NCBI GenBank assembly: GCA_945870985.1
Contig: CAMBUH010000005.1
Location: 1 to 36,187, forward strand
Length of the DNA stretch: 36,187 bases
From: Chitinophaga pinensis
GTDB lineage: Bacteria; Bacteroidota; Bacteroidia; Chitinophagales; Chitinophagaceae
Direction: 5' to 3'
Part shown: positions 17,761 to 26,453 of the stretch, one piece after another
Numbering within the stretch: position 1 is the first letter of the stretch
Layout: the number at the start of each line of letters is the position of its first letter
The notes under the pieces: generated by a model
What the model saw: the letters and a program-made list of their open reading frames with translations, nothing else
The model's database searches: none
Told to the model about the DNA's origin: nothing
Translations under genes and position numbers: made by a program

Positions 17761-18792
17761 CTATCGATAAACCCGAACATAATCTACTTCGTATTGTGCA
17801 GAAGTGAATTGAGGGTCTACGCTACCACCAAATGTTCCGCCCATTGCCAAATTAAGCAGAACGAAAAATTTTTGATTAAATGGCATGGTTGTAGTGCTAT
17901 TGCCAGTGCTAAAAAGCGGAGTGCCATCATAAAAAAACTGAATTACTTCGGGTGACCATAAAGCAGTATAGGTATGAAATTCAGTGGCCACATTGCTTTT
18001 TAATGAAGAGGCGGATACGGCTTGCGCACCCGAACGCCCAGGATAATGAAGGGCAACATATATTTTATTCAGATCATTGCCTTTATGTTCCATGATATCA
18101 ATTTCTCCGCAGGCAGGCCATCCTGCGCTGGTAATATTATCTCCTAACATCCAAAAAGCAGGCCAGGTTCCCCCATCTGCCGGAAGTTTAGCACGACACT
18201 CAATTTTGCCGTATTGAAAAGAGAATTTCCCTTTGGAAAGTAATCTTGCCGATGTATATGGACTGCCACTAAATGATTCTCTTTTGGCTATTATTTTAAG
18301 CGTGCCGTTGGAAACAGCGGCATTGTCGGTTCGGTTGGTGTAATATTGAAGCTCACTGTTACCCCATCCTCCTGCTCCAATATCGTACCCCCACTTGGTG
18401 GCATCGGGAGCTCCGCTTCCATCAAATTCATCAGACCAGAAAAGAGTAAACTTTAAGAATACAACGATATCTGTTCCTGTTGCAATGGTTTGGTTGCCCG
18501 CACCCTTGGCGGTAACATTCACCTGATATAAACCGGTTTTACTATATTTATACGTGATACTTCCATTGCTTGAGGTTTGGGTAACTCCATTGCCCAAATC
18601 AAACTCGTAGCTCACGGCATTTTTTGCGCTGGCTACAAAAGATACATTGCCACTACTATCTGTTGCAACGGAAGCAGATAACGTAAGATTTTCTGGAGCG
18701 GGGCTTACAGGGGTTGAGTCTCCTTTAGAGCAGGCTGCGAATCCTACCAAACTTCCGATTGAAAAAAGAAGCTGAAAAATCAGTTTTTGCAT
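17761..18792 (-). CDS. GH16 endoglucanase lipoprotein with PKD domain
   Basis: This 343-residue lipoprotein (lipobox GFAAC, Cys21) has a PKD/Ig-like domain at about 30-112 (YEFDLGNGV, KTGLYQVNVTAKG) and a glycoside hydrolase family 16 domain at about 117-343. The catalytic motif is GEIDIMEHKG, with nucleophile Glu230, Asp232 and acid/base Glu235. Other family marks are LFWSDEFDG, WGNSELQYYT, KIECRAKLP, TWPAFWMLG and the end YEVDYVRVY. The motif fits beta-1,3- or mixed-linkage glucanases (laminarinase or lichenase type) more than carrageenases or agarases, but the exact linkage is not provable here. It would act at the cell surface or periplasm. It may work with the GH3 enzyme at 21021, which is on the opposite strand and not in the same operon. 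Confidence 0.92.
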   Translation of the reverse strand: MQKLIFQLLFSIGSLVGFAACSKGDSTPVSPAPENLTLSASVATDSSGNVSFVASAKNAVSYEFDLGNGVTQTSSNGSITYKYSKTGLYQVNVTAKGAGNQTIATGTDIVVFLKFTLFWSDEFDGSGAPDATKWGYDIGAGGWGNSELQYYTNRTDNAAVSNGTLKIIAKRESFSGSPYTSARLLSKGKFSFQYGKIECRAKLPADGGTWPAFWMLGDNITSAGWPACGEIDIMEHKGNDLNKIYVALHYPGRSGAQAVSASSLKSNVATEFHTYTALWSPEVIQFFYDGTPLFSTGNSTTTMPFNQKFFVLLNLAMGGTFGGSVDPQFTSAQYEVDYVRVYR

Positions 18793-18900
18793 GTATAAAG
18801 GAGTTAATAGCCGAAAAAAATAAAATTACTGAAAAAACGGGTTAGCATAGCATAAAAAGCATTTACCTTTTGTGATAGTTTAATGAGGGGCTTACCCGTG

Positions 18901-18995
18901 AATTTCCCTAGCTAGTAAGGAAATTTAGGGTAACGGCTGAGCGGTTATTGCAAATCTGTTGAATATTATAAAATCGCAACAAAAATTACCCTAAG
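18901..18995. other. Nested inverted repeats in intergenic region
   Basis: AATTTCC (18901-18907) pairs with GGAAATT (18919-18925), and TTAGGGTAA (18925-18933) pairs with TTACCCTAA (18986-18994) across a 52-base loop. The two stems share base 18925, so they abut. The element lies between the divergent GH16 and outer-membrane-protein genes, 73 bases before the latter's ATG. It could be a regulatory RNA leader, a protein-binding site or chance. Confidence 0.3.
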
Positions 18996-19067
18996 TAACT
19001 GGCTTATGTGCCCATTAGATAATAGTATTGTTATATTCTTATTTTATTATTTCTATTCCTTTGATCT

Positions 19068-19649
19068 ATGAAAAAAATCTGTGTGTTGTTAGTGGCGGTA
19101 CTTACCGGTTTGGGTGTTGTAGCTCAGGAGACTACCGAAAAAAAGGAATCGGAAACATGGCATCCCTATCATCGGATTAGCATACTAATGGCGAATGGTC
19201 ATATTCCTGCCGTGAATACTTCCGCGGGAGCTTTTAAAAACACGATTGTGCCGATTTGGGGGTTTGATTATGATTATTGGTTTCATCCCCGTTGGGCGGT
19301 GGGGTTACACAATGATTTGATTATTCAGGAGTTTAAAGTGGCAAAAGAAGAGGGCGGTGCTACTGTAGAAAGGGTTCGTCCGTTCAGCACTTCGGTTACT
19401 GCATTGTATAAAGCAACAGAGCATCTAATTTTTACGGCCGGATTTGGGCAGGAATGGGAGAAGAGTGAGCATTTACGATTGTATGATTTGGGAGTTGAAT
19501 ACGGATGGGAATTACCCAAGGATTGGGAATTGAGCATTAACGGAAAGTTTGAAAAAAAGATTACGGTATATAGTACCTGGTTATTTGGAATTGGCATCAG
19601 TAAAAAAATTATAGGTCGAAACGCTACCTCACCTAAAAAGAAGGATTGA
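19068..19649 (+). CDS. Probable outer-membrane beta-barrel protein
   Basis: This 193-residue protein has a signal peptide (about residues 1-19, ending GVVAQ) and a mature part of alternating polar and aromatic residues, with predicted strands such as HRISILMANGH, FDYDYWFHPRWAVGLHND, STSVTALYKA and LIFTAGFGQEW. This fits a small outer-membrane barrel of 8 strands, like many uncharacterised Bacteroidota proteins. No ligand is known. It is followed after 13 bases by the DUF202 gene, suggesting one transcript with DUF202 and TauE. Confidence 0.65.
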   Translation: MKKICVLLVAVLTGLGVVAQETTEKKESETWHPYHRISILMANGHIPAVNTSAGAFKNTIVPIWGFDYDYWFHPRWAVGLHNDLIIQEFKVAKEEGGATVERVRPFSTSVTALYKATEHLIFTAGFGQEWEKSEHLRLYDLGVEYGWELPKDWELSINGKFEKKITVYSTWLFGIGISKKIIGRNATSPKKKD

Positions 19650-19662
19650 ATAATTGATTCCT

Positions 19663-20067
19663 ATGGAAAAGAACGAAACTATTTCATTGCAGGAGCCGAC
19701 TGTGAAAAATCAAACTGCGCTGGAGACTACTGTATACGCATTGGAACGTACGCTGCTCGCGTGGATTAGAACCACACTTGCTTTATTAGGGAGCGGTATT
19801 GCTTTAGACAAAGGAATGGAATATATTCACCAGACACGGGTATCATCGGGCACAGCATTATTTGAAAATGCACATGTAATTGGCATAGTATTATCTTGCT
19901 TTTCTACGCTGTTACTTTTTTTGAGTACGGTGTTTAGCTATCAAAGATTAGCTCGTTTGGCTGATCAGTTGGGTAACGGGCGAAAAGCGATTTTTTCTGT
20001 AATCGCAACTGCTGGCTTGGTAATTCTATTGGGTGCTACGATTTCTATTCTTCTGCTGGTTAGCTAA
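19663..20067 (+). CDS. DUF202 (YidH-type) membrane protein
   Basis: This 134-residue inner-membrane protein matches DUF202. The typical entry motif is ALERTLLAWIRTTLALLGSGIAL (about residues 25-47), followed by two further membrane segments (IGIVLSCFSTLLLFLSTVFSY and VIATAGLVILLGATISILLL). Function is unknown. The ATG at 19663 is preferred over an in-frame TTG at 19654. It sits between an outer-membrane protein gene and a TauE/SafE exporter gene on the same strand. Confidence 0.85.
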   Translation: MEKNETISLQEPTVKNQTALETTVYALERTLLAWIRTTLALLGSGIALDKGMEYIHQTRVSSGTALFENAHVIGIVLSCFSTLLLFLSTVFSYQRLARLADQLGNGRKAIFSVIATAGLVILLGATISILLLVS

Positions 20068-20109
20068 TTTTTCTGATTATCTCCGGCGTTTTGCCTGTAA
20101 ATTGCAAGA

Positions 20110-20862
20110 ATGCCAGCTTATTTATCACTTACTGAGGGGCAATGGACCCTTGCCTTATTGGGTGCTTTTATTATTGGGATGGGTAAAGCCGGCCTGAAAG
20201 GGTTAGATATGCTAAGTGTTACCCTGATGGCCATGGTTTTTGGCGGCAAGGGTTCAACTGGTGTGGTATTACCCCTTTTATGTGTGGCAGATATTGCCGC
20301 TGTTATTTACTATAAGCGCCATGTTAAATGGCAATATTTTTTTCGACTGATTCCGTGGATGGTAGTGGGCATCTTGGTAGGTGTATGGGTTGGCAACAGG
20401 CTAGATGAGGCGCTGTTTAGAAAAATAATGGCTGTTATTATTTTAGTTACTGTACTGATGGTTTTGCTGATAGAGTTTAGGTTACAGCAAGCTATACCGG
20501 ATAATCGTTTATTAGCCGCCTCTACTGGCTTGTTGGCAGGATTTACCACTATGATTGGAAATCTGGCCGGGGCTTTTGCTAATGTGTATTTTTTGGCAAT
20601 GCGGGCTCCGAAGAATGATTTTATAGGTACCACCGCCTGGATTTTTTTATGCATTAACCTTTTCAAATTTCCCTTTCAGGTATGGGTATGGAAAAATATT
20701 CATCTCGAAACACTAAGCACAGATCTTCTTTTACTGCCTACATTAGCAGTTGGTTTTTCTGTTGGTATTAAGTTGATTGGCATGTTAGATGAGCGGCTTT
20801 TTCGTAAGGTGGTGATTGCGCTTACAGTAATGGGTGGTTTAGTGATGTTGGCAAGAAATTAG
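20110..20862 (+). CDS. TauE/SafE-family sulfite/anion exporter
   Basis: This 250-residue polytopic inner-membrane protein is of the TauE/SafE family (also TSUP), which export sulfite, sulfoacetate or related organosulfur anions. About eight membrane segments are visible, in two halves. The first half has FIIGMGKAGLKGLDML and VLPLLCVADIAAV; the second half has GLLAGFTTMIGNLAGAF, the matching repeated Gly-rich motif. The length is normal for the family. The substrate is not shown by context; there are no sulfur-metabolism genes next to it. It begins 42 bases after the DUF202 stop. Confidence 0.88.
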   Translation: MPAYLSLTEGQWTLALLGAFIIGMGKAGLKGLDMLSVTLMAMVFGGKGSTGVVLPLLCVADIAAVIYYKRHVKWQYFFRLIPWMVVGILVGVWVGNRLDEALFRKIMAVIILVTVLMVLLIEFRLQQAIPDNRLLAASTGLLAGFTTMIGNLAGAFANVYFLAMRAPKNDFIGTTAWIFLCINLFKFPFQVWVWKNIHLETLSTDLLLLPTLAVGFSVGIKLIGMLDERLFRKVVIALTVMGGLVMLARN

Positions 20863-20953
20863 GTATAAACACGTAAAAATCAATTTATTATAAAATTTTT
20901 CCGAAATTGTGTCCTAGGTGATTTTTCATCCCGATGAGGAATTACCATAAACA

Positions 20954-20984
20954 ACTTTTGGAAAGTTCTGAACTTTCCAAAAGT
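20954..20984. promoter_or_regulatory. Perfect 14-bp-arm palindrome upstream of GH3 gene
   Basis: ACTTTTGGAAAGTT (20954-20967) and its exact complement AACTTTCCAAAAGT (20971-20984) surround CTG. The element ends 8 bases before a -7-like box TATTTTTC (20993-21000) and 36 bases before the GH3 ATG, so it overlaps the expected -33 zone. An operator for a repressor or activator is the best reading. It could also serve as a transcription terminator for the TauE gene, but no T-run follows directly. Confidence 0.6.
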
Positions 20985-21020
20985 GTCCCCCCTATTTTTC
21001 GTACAAATACCCCCCCTTCA

Positions 21021-22985
21021 ATGAAAAAGTTCCTAAAGTATACCAGTATTTTTCTCTTAACCCTTATAGTAGGAATTCTCCTATTTACATCTTTTATCTA
21101 TTTCCGTTCGGCCAGTATTGCTTTAAAAAACAAAAGACTAATAGGGGCGGAAGCCCCCAAATTTTATACGGGTGGATTTTCTTTTCGCGATTTGAATAAA
21201 AACGACAAGCTCGACTTATATGAAGACCGCCGCGCTGCCCTGGAAGCTAGGGTTGAAGATTTACTAAAGCAAATGACACTGGAAGAAAAAGCAGGCTGTA
21301 TGTTCATAACCATGGCAGGGATGAATTCCGATGGCGCTTTGCAGGAAATTCAGTCTCCATTTAATCCCATCTCTTATATACTGGAATCTAATTCCACCCT
21401 GGTACTCGCGAAAAAAATGAACCATATAAATACCTTGCAATCTCCATCGCCGGAAGCCATGGTGAAGTGGCACAATGCGATTCAAAAGCTAGCAGAACAA
21501 ACCCGCTTAGGCATTCCGGTTACTTTGGCTACCGATCCGCGACATGGCGTACCCAATGCTCCCGGAGCCAGTATTTATACACCCTTCTTTTCTAAATGGT
21601 GTTCCACGCTAGGACTAGCCGCTACAGGCGACACCAATCTAGTACGGGCATTTGGCGACATAGCCCGTCAGGAATACCTGGCACTGGGTTTCCGACTTTC
21701 GTTGTCGCCCATGGCCGACTTGGCTACGGAACCCAGATGGGGACGAATCAATGGTACTTTTGGAGAAGATGCGTCCTTGGCTGCACGCATGGCGAAAGCC
21801 TATATTCTCGGCTTTCAGGGCGATTCCATTACGCACTCCTCAGTAGAATGTATGGTAAAGCATTTTTCTGGTGGGGGCCCTCAGCTGGATGGAAATGATG
21901 CACATTTTCCTCCCGGCAAACAGCGGTACACTGGGAATAATTTTGCATATCATTTGATACCCTTTGAACAAGGGGCTTTTCTGGCACATGCTGCTCAGGT
22001 GATGCCCTATTATGGTATTCCGGTAGGACAAACTTCCGAAGATGTAGGATTTGGATATAATAAAGAAATTATATCCGGATTGCTCAGGAATAAGTATCAT
22101 TTTGATGGAATTGTATGTACTGATTGGGGACTGGTTTCTGATGCAACTTTATTAGGAATTACTATCAAGCCGGCTTCTGCCCATGGGGTAGAGAAATTAA
22201 GTAAGATAGAGCGCGTAGCTAAAATTATCAATGCCGGCTGTGATATGCTAGGGGGCGAGGCGTTGCCGGATGTGGTGGTTCAGTTAGTAAAAGAAGGCAC
22301 CATTCGCGAAAACAGAATCGATAGCTCTGTAAGGAGAATCCTTCGCGAAAAATTCAAGTTGGGTTTGTTTGATGATCCCTATATCACTCAATCTAAAGTT
22401 AGTGTGCTAAACACAACAGCTTTTGCAAAAAAGGGAATTGAAGCACAGCAAAAGTCGTTGGTGTTATTAAAAAATGATCAAAATATTCTCCCCCTTGCCG
22501 GAAATAAAAAAGTGTATCTGGAAGGATTTAATGAGCAGGAAGCGAGTGGGTATAAATCACAGATTACCGATTTGCAAAATGCCGATGTATGCATATTAAA
22601 AATCAATACCCCAAAAAATGTAGTACCGGGTACATATATATTGCAAAGAATTTTCAACCTGGGGTCGCTGGCATTTAACGAAAAAGAAGAAGCTGATCTT
22701 TTGAAAATTATACGCTCAAAACCCACTATCGTAGTGGTTAACTTACAGCGCCCGGCAGTAATTCCGGCCATCAATGCCGAATCTAAGGCCCTGGTTGCCG
22801 ACTTTTCCAGTCAGGATAATGTGATTCTGGATTTAATTTTTGGAAAGTTTTCGCCGCAAGGTCATTTGCCTTTTGAACTTCCCTCCTCTATGGAAGCGGT
22901 GTTGCAACAGAAAGAAGACCTGCCGTACGATTCGAAAAATCCTCTGTATCCGTTTGGCTTCGGACTATCGTATAACAAGAAATAG
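21021..22985 (+). CDS. Membrane-anchored GH3 beta-glycosidase
   Basis: This 654-residue protein starts at the ATG at 21021, where the anchor sequence MKKFLKYTSIFLLTLIVG begins; an upstream in-frame ATG at 20934 would put the palindrome inside the coding region and is rejected. A single membrane segment (about 7-28) is followed by a GH3 domain. Family marks are MTLEEKAGCMF (85-95), ATDPRHG (170-176), EPRWGR (237-242), VKHFSG (279-284) and the nucleophile Asp368 in CTDWGLVSD. The C-terminal alpha/beta domain is present (QKSLVLLKND) and the protein ends right after PFGFGLSY, so the FnIII module seen in many longer GH3 enzymes is absent. It would release glucose or a related sugar from oligosaccharide ends in the periplasm. 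Its substrate may be products of the GH16 enzyme, by inference. Confidence 0.93.
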   Translation: MKKFLKYTSIFLLTLIVGILLFTSFIYFRSASIALKNKRLIGAEAPKFYTGGFSFRDLNKNDKLDLYEDRRAALEARVEDLLKQMTLEEKAGCMFITMAGMNSDGALQEIQSPFNPISYILESNSTLVLAKKMNHINTLQSPSPEAMVKWHNAIQKLAEQTRLGIPVTLATDPRHGVPNAPGASIYTPFFSKWCSTLGLAATGDTNLVRAFGDIARQEYLALGFRLSLSPMADLATEPRWGRINGTFGEDASLAARMAKAYILGFQGDSITHSSVECMVKHFSGGGPQLDGNDAHFPPGKQRYTGNNFAYHLIPFEQGAFLAHAAQVMPYYGIPVGQTSEDVGFGYNKEIISGLLRNKYHFDGIVCTDWGLVSDATLLGITIKPASAHGVEKLSKIERVAKIINAGCDMLGGEALPDVVVQLVKEGTIRENRIDSSVRRILREKFKLGLFDDPYITQSKVSVLNTTAFAKKGIEAQQKSLVLLKNDQNILPLAGNKKVYLEGFNEQEASGYKSQITDLQNADVCILKINTPKNVVPGTYILQRIFNLGSLAFNEKEEADLLKIIRSKPTIVVVNLQRPAVIPAINAESKALVADFSSQDNVILDLIFGKFSPQGHLPFELPSSMEAVLQQKEDLPYDSKNPLYPFGFGLSYNKK

Positions 22986-22995
22986 CGGGATAGGG

Positions 22996-23029
22996 GAATA
23001 GCGTTTTTTAATGCTATTCAGTATTTTTT
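22996..23029 (+). terminator. Probable intrinsic terminator of GH3 gene
   Basis: GAATAGC (22996-23002) and GCTATTC (23013-23019) form a 7-bp stem with a 10-base loop, followed by AGTATTTTTT. It begins 10 bases after the GH3 stop. The T-run is short and delayed, so this is a moderate call. Confidence 0.55.
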
Positions 23030-23265
23030 CAGAAAAAGGTAGGCAAACTATTTGGATTGCCCGGTTTATCGAACCCGCTATCCACTCTTGCCGAATTGTC
23101 AGAGGGCCTGTCATTAATTCAATCAACCCCATAATCCTGTAACCGAGAGTCTGAAAAGCATCATTGAAGGTTCATATTGAAGGAATTTGAACAAGCTGAT
23201 ACAGTTGCAAATACAAAAAAAAGCCATTTTGTAGTTCGTATTCTGAACAACCTAAAAAATATGTT

Positions 23266-25137
23266 ATGAATAAATGCCTGGCCATTTTCTTTCTTTTGGG
23301 CTTATTTGCCTGTAATGGAAATCAAAGTAATCAAGTTTCCGGATCCGACACGGCAACCGTTTATTTTAATGGAGACATTATTACAATGGAAGGGGATTCC
23401 GTTGTATATGCTGAGGCCATAGTAGAAAAAGCCGGCAAAATTCTTTTTGTAGGCGATAAGGCTTCCGCTCTAAAGGAAGCGGGCAGTAAAGTTATTCAGG
23501 TTGATTTAGCTGGTAAAACACTGCTTCCCGGTTTTATTGATACACATGGACATATGGTTTATTTCGGAAAAAACCTGATGGATCAGTCGTTAACAGGTGT
23601 TAAGGATATTCCGGAGATTATTCAACGCATGCAATCGCATATTGCTCAGGTTCCCGGTGATGGTTGGATAGTGGGTATGGGCTATGCTCCGCTGAAAATG
23701 AAAGAGCTACGACATCCAACTGCGGATGAATTGGATAAAGTGTCTATGGACAGGCCCGTTCTGATTGTGCATTCTTCCGGGCATGGCGGCTCTATGAACC
23801 ATACGCTGATGAAACTTTTACATATAGACGAGAAAACAGTTGATCCTGCCGGCGGAGAGTACATTAGAGAAAAAGGCAGTAAAATGCCTGCAGGGCCTAT
23901 GGAAGAAACAGCCCTTATTGATGTGAGAAACCAACGCCCCGCATTTACCGGTGAAGCTGCCGATAAAGTAATTAAAGGGGCCAGTCAGGTTTGGGCCAGT
24001 AATGGTCAAACTACCGCTATGGAATGCGGATTGGGATTAGGCGCAGACGACATTTCTATTGTTGAAAATGCCATTGAAAAGAATATATTACCGATAGACT
24101 TGGTGGTTTTTTCTAAAGAATCTGTAACAGATGATGTAGTAAATGCAGCATATGGAGTAAGTGAATCTTATTCATCTACTGCAACTGGCAATGCGACTAA
24201 GCTGTTGAGCGATCGGGTAGACTTAGATAAGCGATATATCAATCGGGTAAGATTGGGAGGCATTAAATTTTGGTTAGATGGCAATCCGGTATTGGCTTGG
24301 ATGTCGGAAGCATATGCTACACCTCCGCCCGGAAGAAAGCCCGGCTTTAAGGCGTATGGACAGATTCCAGATTCATTAATTTTTTCATTTTTTGATAAGT
24401 ATTGGAAAACCAATATGCAAATCAACATGCATGTGATGGGTGATGAGGCTATAGAGCAGGCTTTGAGAGCAATAGAAGCTGCCGTTAAAAAACATGGTAT
24501 GAGTGACCATCGACCTGTTTTTGTTCATTGTGGTTATGCTAGGCCCGATCAGATTGCCAGAATGAAAGCCGTGGGAGCCATCCCTTCTTTCTTATCTATT
24601 GGCTTATATGGACAGGGAGATGAGATAGAACAACTATGGGGAACAAAACGTGCTTCCAATGGGATGGCAGCGCAGTCTATGTTAAAAGCCGGCGTTCCTT
24701 TCACGCTTTCTCATGATGCGCCCATAACTCCCCCCATGATTATGCCCCTGATATCGGCAGCCGTAAATAGAATAACCAGTTCAGGAAAACTGTTGGGCTC
24801 CAATCAGCGAATTTCTGCTTACCAGGCACTGCAAGCAGTTACTTCGGCCGCAGCGTATCAAATTAAGGAAGAAAAAAGTAAAGGAACCCTTCAAGTTGGT
24901 AAAGTAGCTGATTTTGTTATGCTCGATCAAAATCCCCTTAAAGTGCTACCAGCTTCACTTGCTGGAATAAAAGTGGTTGAAACTATTAAAGAAGGGAAGT
25001 CTATATTTAAATTAACTGCACCTATTGCCTATTCACCAGTCACTATGAGTGATCATCACCACGAAACTGGCTATAAAAAACCATTAAGTGTTAGCCAACA
25101 AAAAATAATCGCCAGACTGGTGCAAAGTGCCCAATAA
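23266..25137 (+). CDS. YtcJ-type amidohydrolase lipoprotein
   Basis: This 623-residue protein is a metal-dependent hydrolase of the amidohydrolase superfamily (Amidohydro_3, YtcJ/NfdA type). The lipobox LFAC gives lipidated Cys16, so unlike most YtcJ proteins it acts outside the cytoplasm. The metal-binding HxH is at His94/His96 in FIDTHGH, and later ligands appear in INMHVMGDEA, HCGYARPDQ and SHDAPITPP. The start domain (TVYFNGDIITMEGD) and the end (KGTLQVGKVADFVMLDQNPL) belong to the composite beta domain typical of the superfamily. The reaction is probably hydrolysis of an amide, N-formyl or cyclic amide bond, with substrate unknown. A porin-like gene follows after 63 bases and may share its transcript. 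Confidence 0.9.
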   Translation: MNKCLAIFFLLGLFACNGNQSNQVSGSDTATVYFNGDIITMEGDSVVYAEAIVEKAGKILFVGDKASALKEAGSKVIQVDLAGKTLLPGFIDTHGHMVYFGKNLMDQSLTGVKDIPEIIQRMQSHIAQVPGDGWIVGMGYAPLKMKELRHPTADELDKVSMDRPVLIVHSSGHGGSMNHTLMKLLHIDEKTVDPAGGEYIREKGSKMPAGPMEETALIDVRNQRPAFTGEAADKVIKGASQVWASNGQTTAMECGLGLGADDISIVENAIEKNILPIDLVVFSKESVTDDVVNAAYGVSESYSSTATGNATKLLSDRVDLDKRYINRVRLGGIKFWLDGNPVLAWMSEAYATPPPGRKPGFKAYGQIPDSLIFSFFDKYWKTNMQINMHVMGDEAIEQALRAIEAAVKKHGMSDHRPVFVHCGYARPDQIARMKAVGAIPSFLSIGLYGQGDEIEQLWGTKRASNGMAAQSMLKAGVPFTLSHDAPITPPMIMPLISAAVNRITSSGKLLGSNQRISAYQALQAVTSAAAYQIKEEKSKGTLQVGKVADFVMLDQNPLKVLPASLAGIKVVETIKEGKSIFKLTAPIAYSPVTMSDHHHETGYKKPLSVSQQKIIARLVQSAQ

Positions 25138-25200
25138 CCAGCTCTGATTATTTTGTAAGCAGCAATTAACCCAAATACAAACATTCATACCCACTCAGGC

Positions 25201-26409
25201 ATGAAAAAATATATCATCACTTGTTATTGCTTGCTTGCTTGCTATGCCCAAGGGTTTTCGCAAAGTCCTAAGCCCATCCTCAGCTTAGCAGATAGTTCGG
25301 TGCATGTTTTTTTTGGGGCTAACTTAAAAACTACGATGCTGCTTACCAATCGCAGACCGGCACCTAGTACCGGAACGGCCTATTTGCTGTTGCCGAAAGA
25401 TGGTACAGGGGTGGAAGGAACTTTTGATCTCAATGCCCGCGCCAGCACTATTTATCTGGCTGCCGATGGGCCTAAACTGGGGTCATTTAAGTTAGGCACA
25501 AAAATGGTTTTTTATGTGATTCGAGATTTGGCTGATCCTGCTTATGGCTTGTTGCCCGCATTTATGTATGTGGATATGAAGAATGATCAATGGAGGTTTG
25601 CTGTAGGGCAACAGGTGGATGTTTTTGCCGAACGAATACCCAATATGATTGATGGTTTTTTCGCCCTTGCCTCCTCCGGATGCGCTGGGAATAGCTCAAG
25701 AGGCCAGCTGCGGGCGACCCGATATATTGAAACTGGCAAAAACAGTAAACTCTCTATTACAGTCGCCGCCTCTCAGCCGGTTTCAACCTACTTTTCTAAA
25801 GACCTTCGAAATAATTCCGAAAACAATGGCGTTCCTAATTTTGAGTGGGCTGTTAAATACGAAGCGGGAAGAGACGAGAATGCCTGGGTACCCTACAACG
25901 CAGTTGAATTAGCCATTTCAGGCATAACGGGAAGCTATCGTGTATTTAAAAACGACACCCTTGGGGGAGCAATAGTTAACACCCGGATTAATAAACCCCA
26001 GGTAAATGGGATATGCGGCGAGTACGCATTTCGGTTAGGAAAACGTTTCGGAATTCAGGGAGAAGTATATTCCGGACAAGCCCTTGGTAACTATTTGGCA
26101 ACTATTATGCAAACCACCAAAGGGAGTAACGATAAAGAAATCCGAAGTAATGGTTTCTGGGCAGAGGCCGCCTATTACTGGCAAAAGAATCTACAAAGCA
26201 GGTTCGGGTATGGACAGGATGAATGTAATAAGCAAGATTTAATGGGAGCCGGCGTTTGGAAAAATAGTACCTTTTTTGGTAATGTTATTTGGGACATTAA
26301 TAAAACCGTTTCAACCGGCATAGAGCTAACGCATAAGTCTACTCAATACGTAGGCCTAAAAGATAATCAGGGCATGACGTTTATGTGGATGTTTCAATAT
26401 TCGTTTTGA
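25201..26409 (+). CDS. DcaP-like outer-membrane porin
   Basis: This 402-residue protein has a signal peptide (about 1-21, ending GFSQ) and a beta-rich mature part with aromatic-flanked strands, ending in MFQYSF with the terminal Phe typical of outer-membrane barrels. Segments such as VHVFFGANLKTTMLLTN and FAVGQQVDVFAERIPNMI resemble the DcaP-like trimeric porins described in Gram-negative bacteria. That match is from memory and is moderate. It follows the YtcJ-type amidohydrolase and may supply its substrate. A hairpin lies between it and the convergent regulator gene. Confidence 0.68.
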   Translation: MKKYIITCYCLLACYAQGFSQSPKPILSLADSSVHVFFGANLKTTMLLTNRRPAPSTGTAYLLLPKDGTGVEGTFDLNARASTIYLAADGPKLGSFKLGTKMVFYVIRDLADPAYGLLPAFMYVDMKNDQWRFAVGQQVDVFAERIPNMIDGFFALASSGCAGNSSRGQLRATRYIETGKNSKLSITVAASQPVSTYFSKDLRNNSENNGVPNFEWAVKYEAGRDENAWVPYNAVELAISGITGSYRVFKNDTLGGAIVNTRINKPQVNGICGEYAFRLGKRFGIQGEVYSGQALGNYLATIMQTTKGSNDKEIRSNGFWAEAAYYWQKNLQSRFGYGQDECNKQDLMGAGVWKNSTFFGNVIWDINKTVSTGIELTHKSTQYVGLKDNQGMTFMWMFQYSF

Positions 26410-26412
26410 TAT

Positions 26413-26432
26413 TAGCATAGAAAGCTATGCTA
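26413..26432. terminator. Hairpin between convergent porin and araC genes
   Basis: TAGCATAG (26413-26420) and CTATGCTA (26425-26432) form an 8-bp stem with a 4-base loop, four bases after the porin stop. No T-run follows closely, so it may be a bidirectional terminator or an mRNA-end hairpin. Confidence 0.45.
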
Positions 26433-26453
26433 CTTAGCAGCATTGTATAAACA

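Noticed and set aside
20934-21020. Longer N-terminus for the GH3 protein from the ATG at 20934
   Set aside because: It would place the palindrome and the promoter-like box inside the coding region and put 29 residues before a standard MKKF membrane anchor.
22986-23265. Possible gene remnant on the minus strand ending in a short open frame near 23030
   Set aside because: A run of about 28 codons is open and protein-like but is preceded by a stop and matches no family I know; the evidence is too thin.
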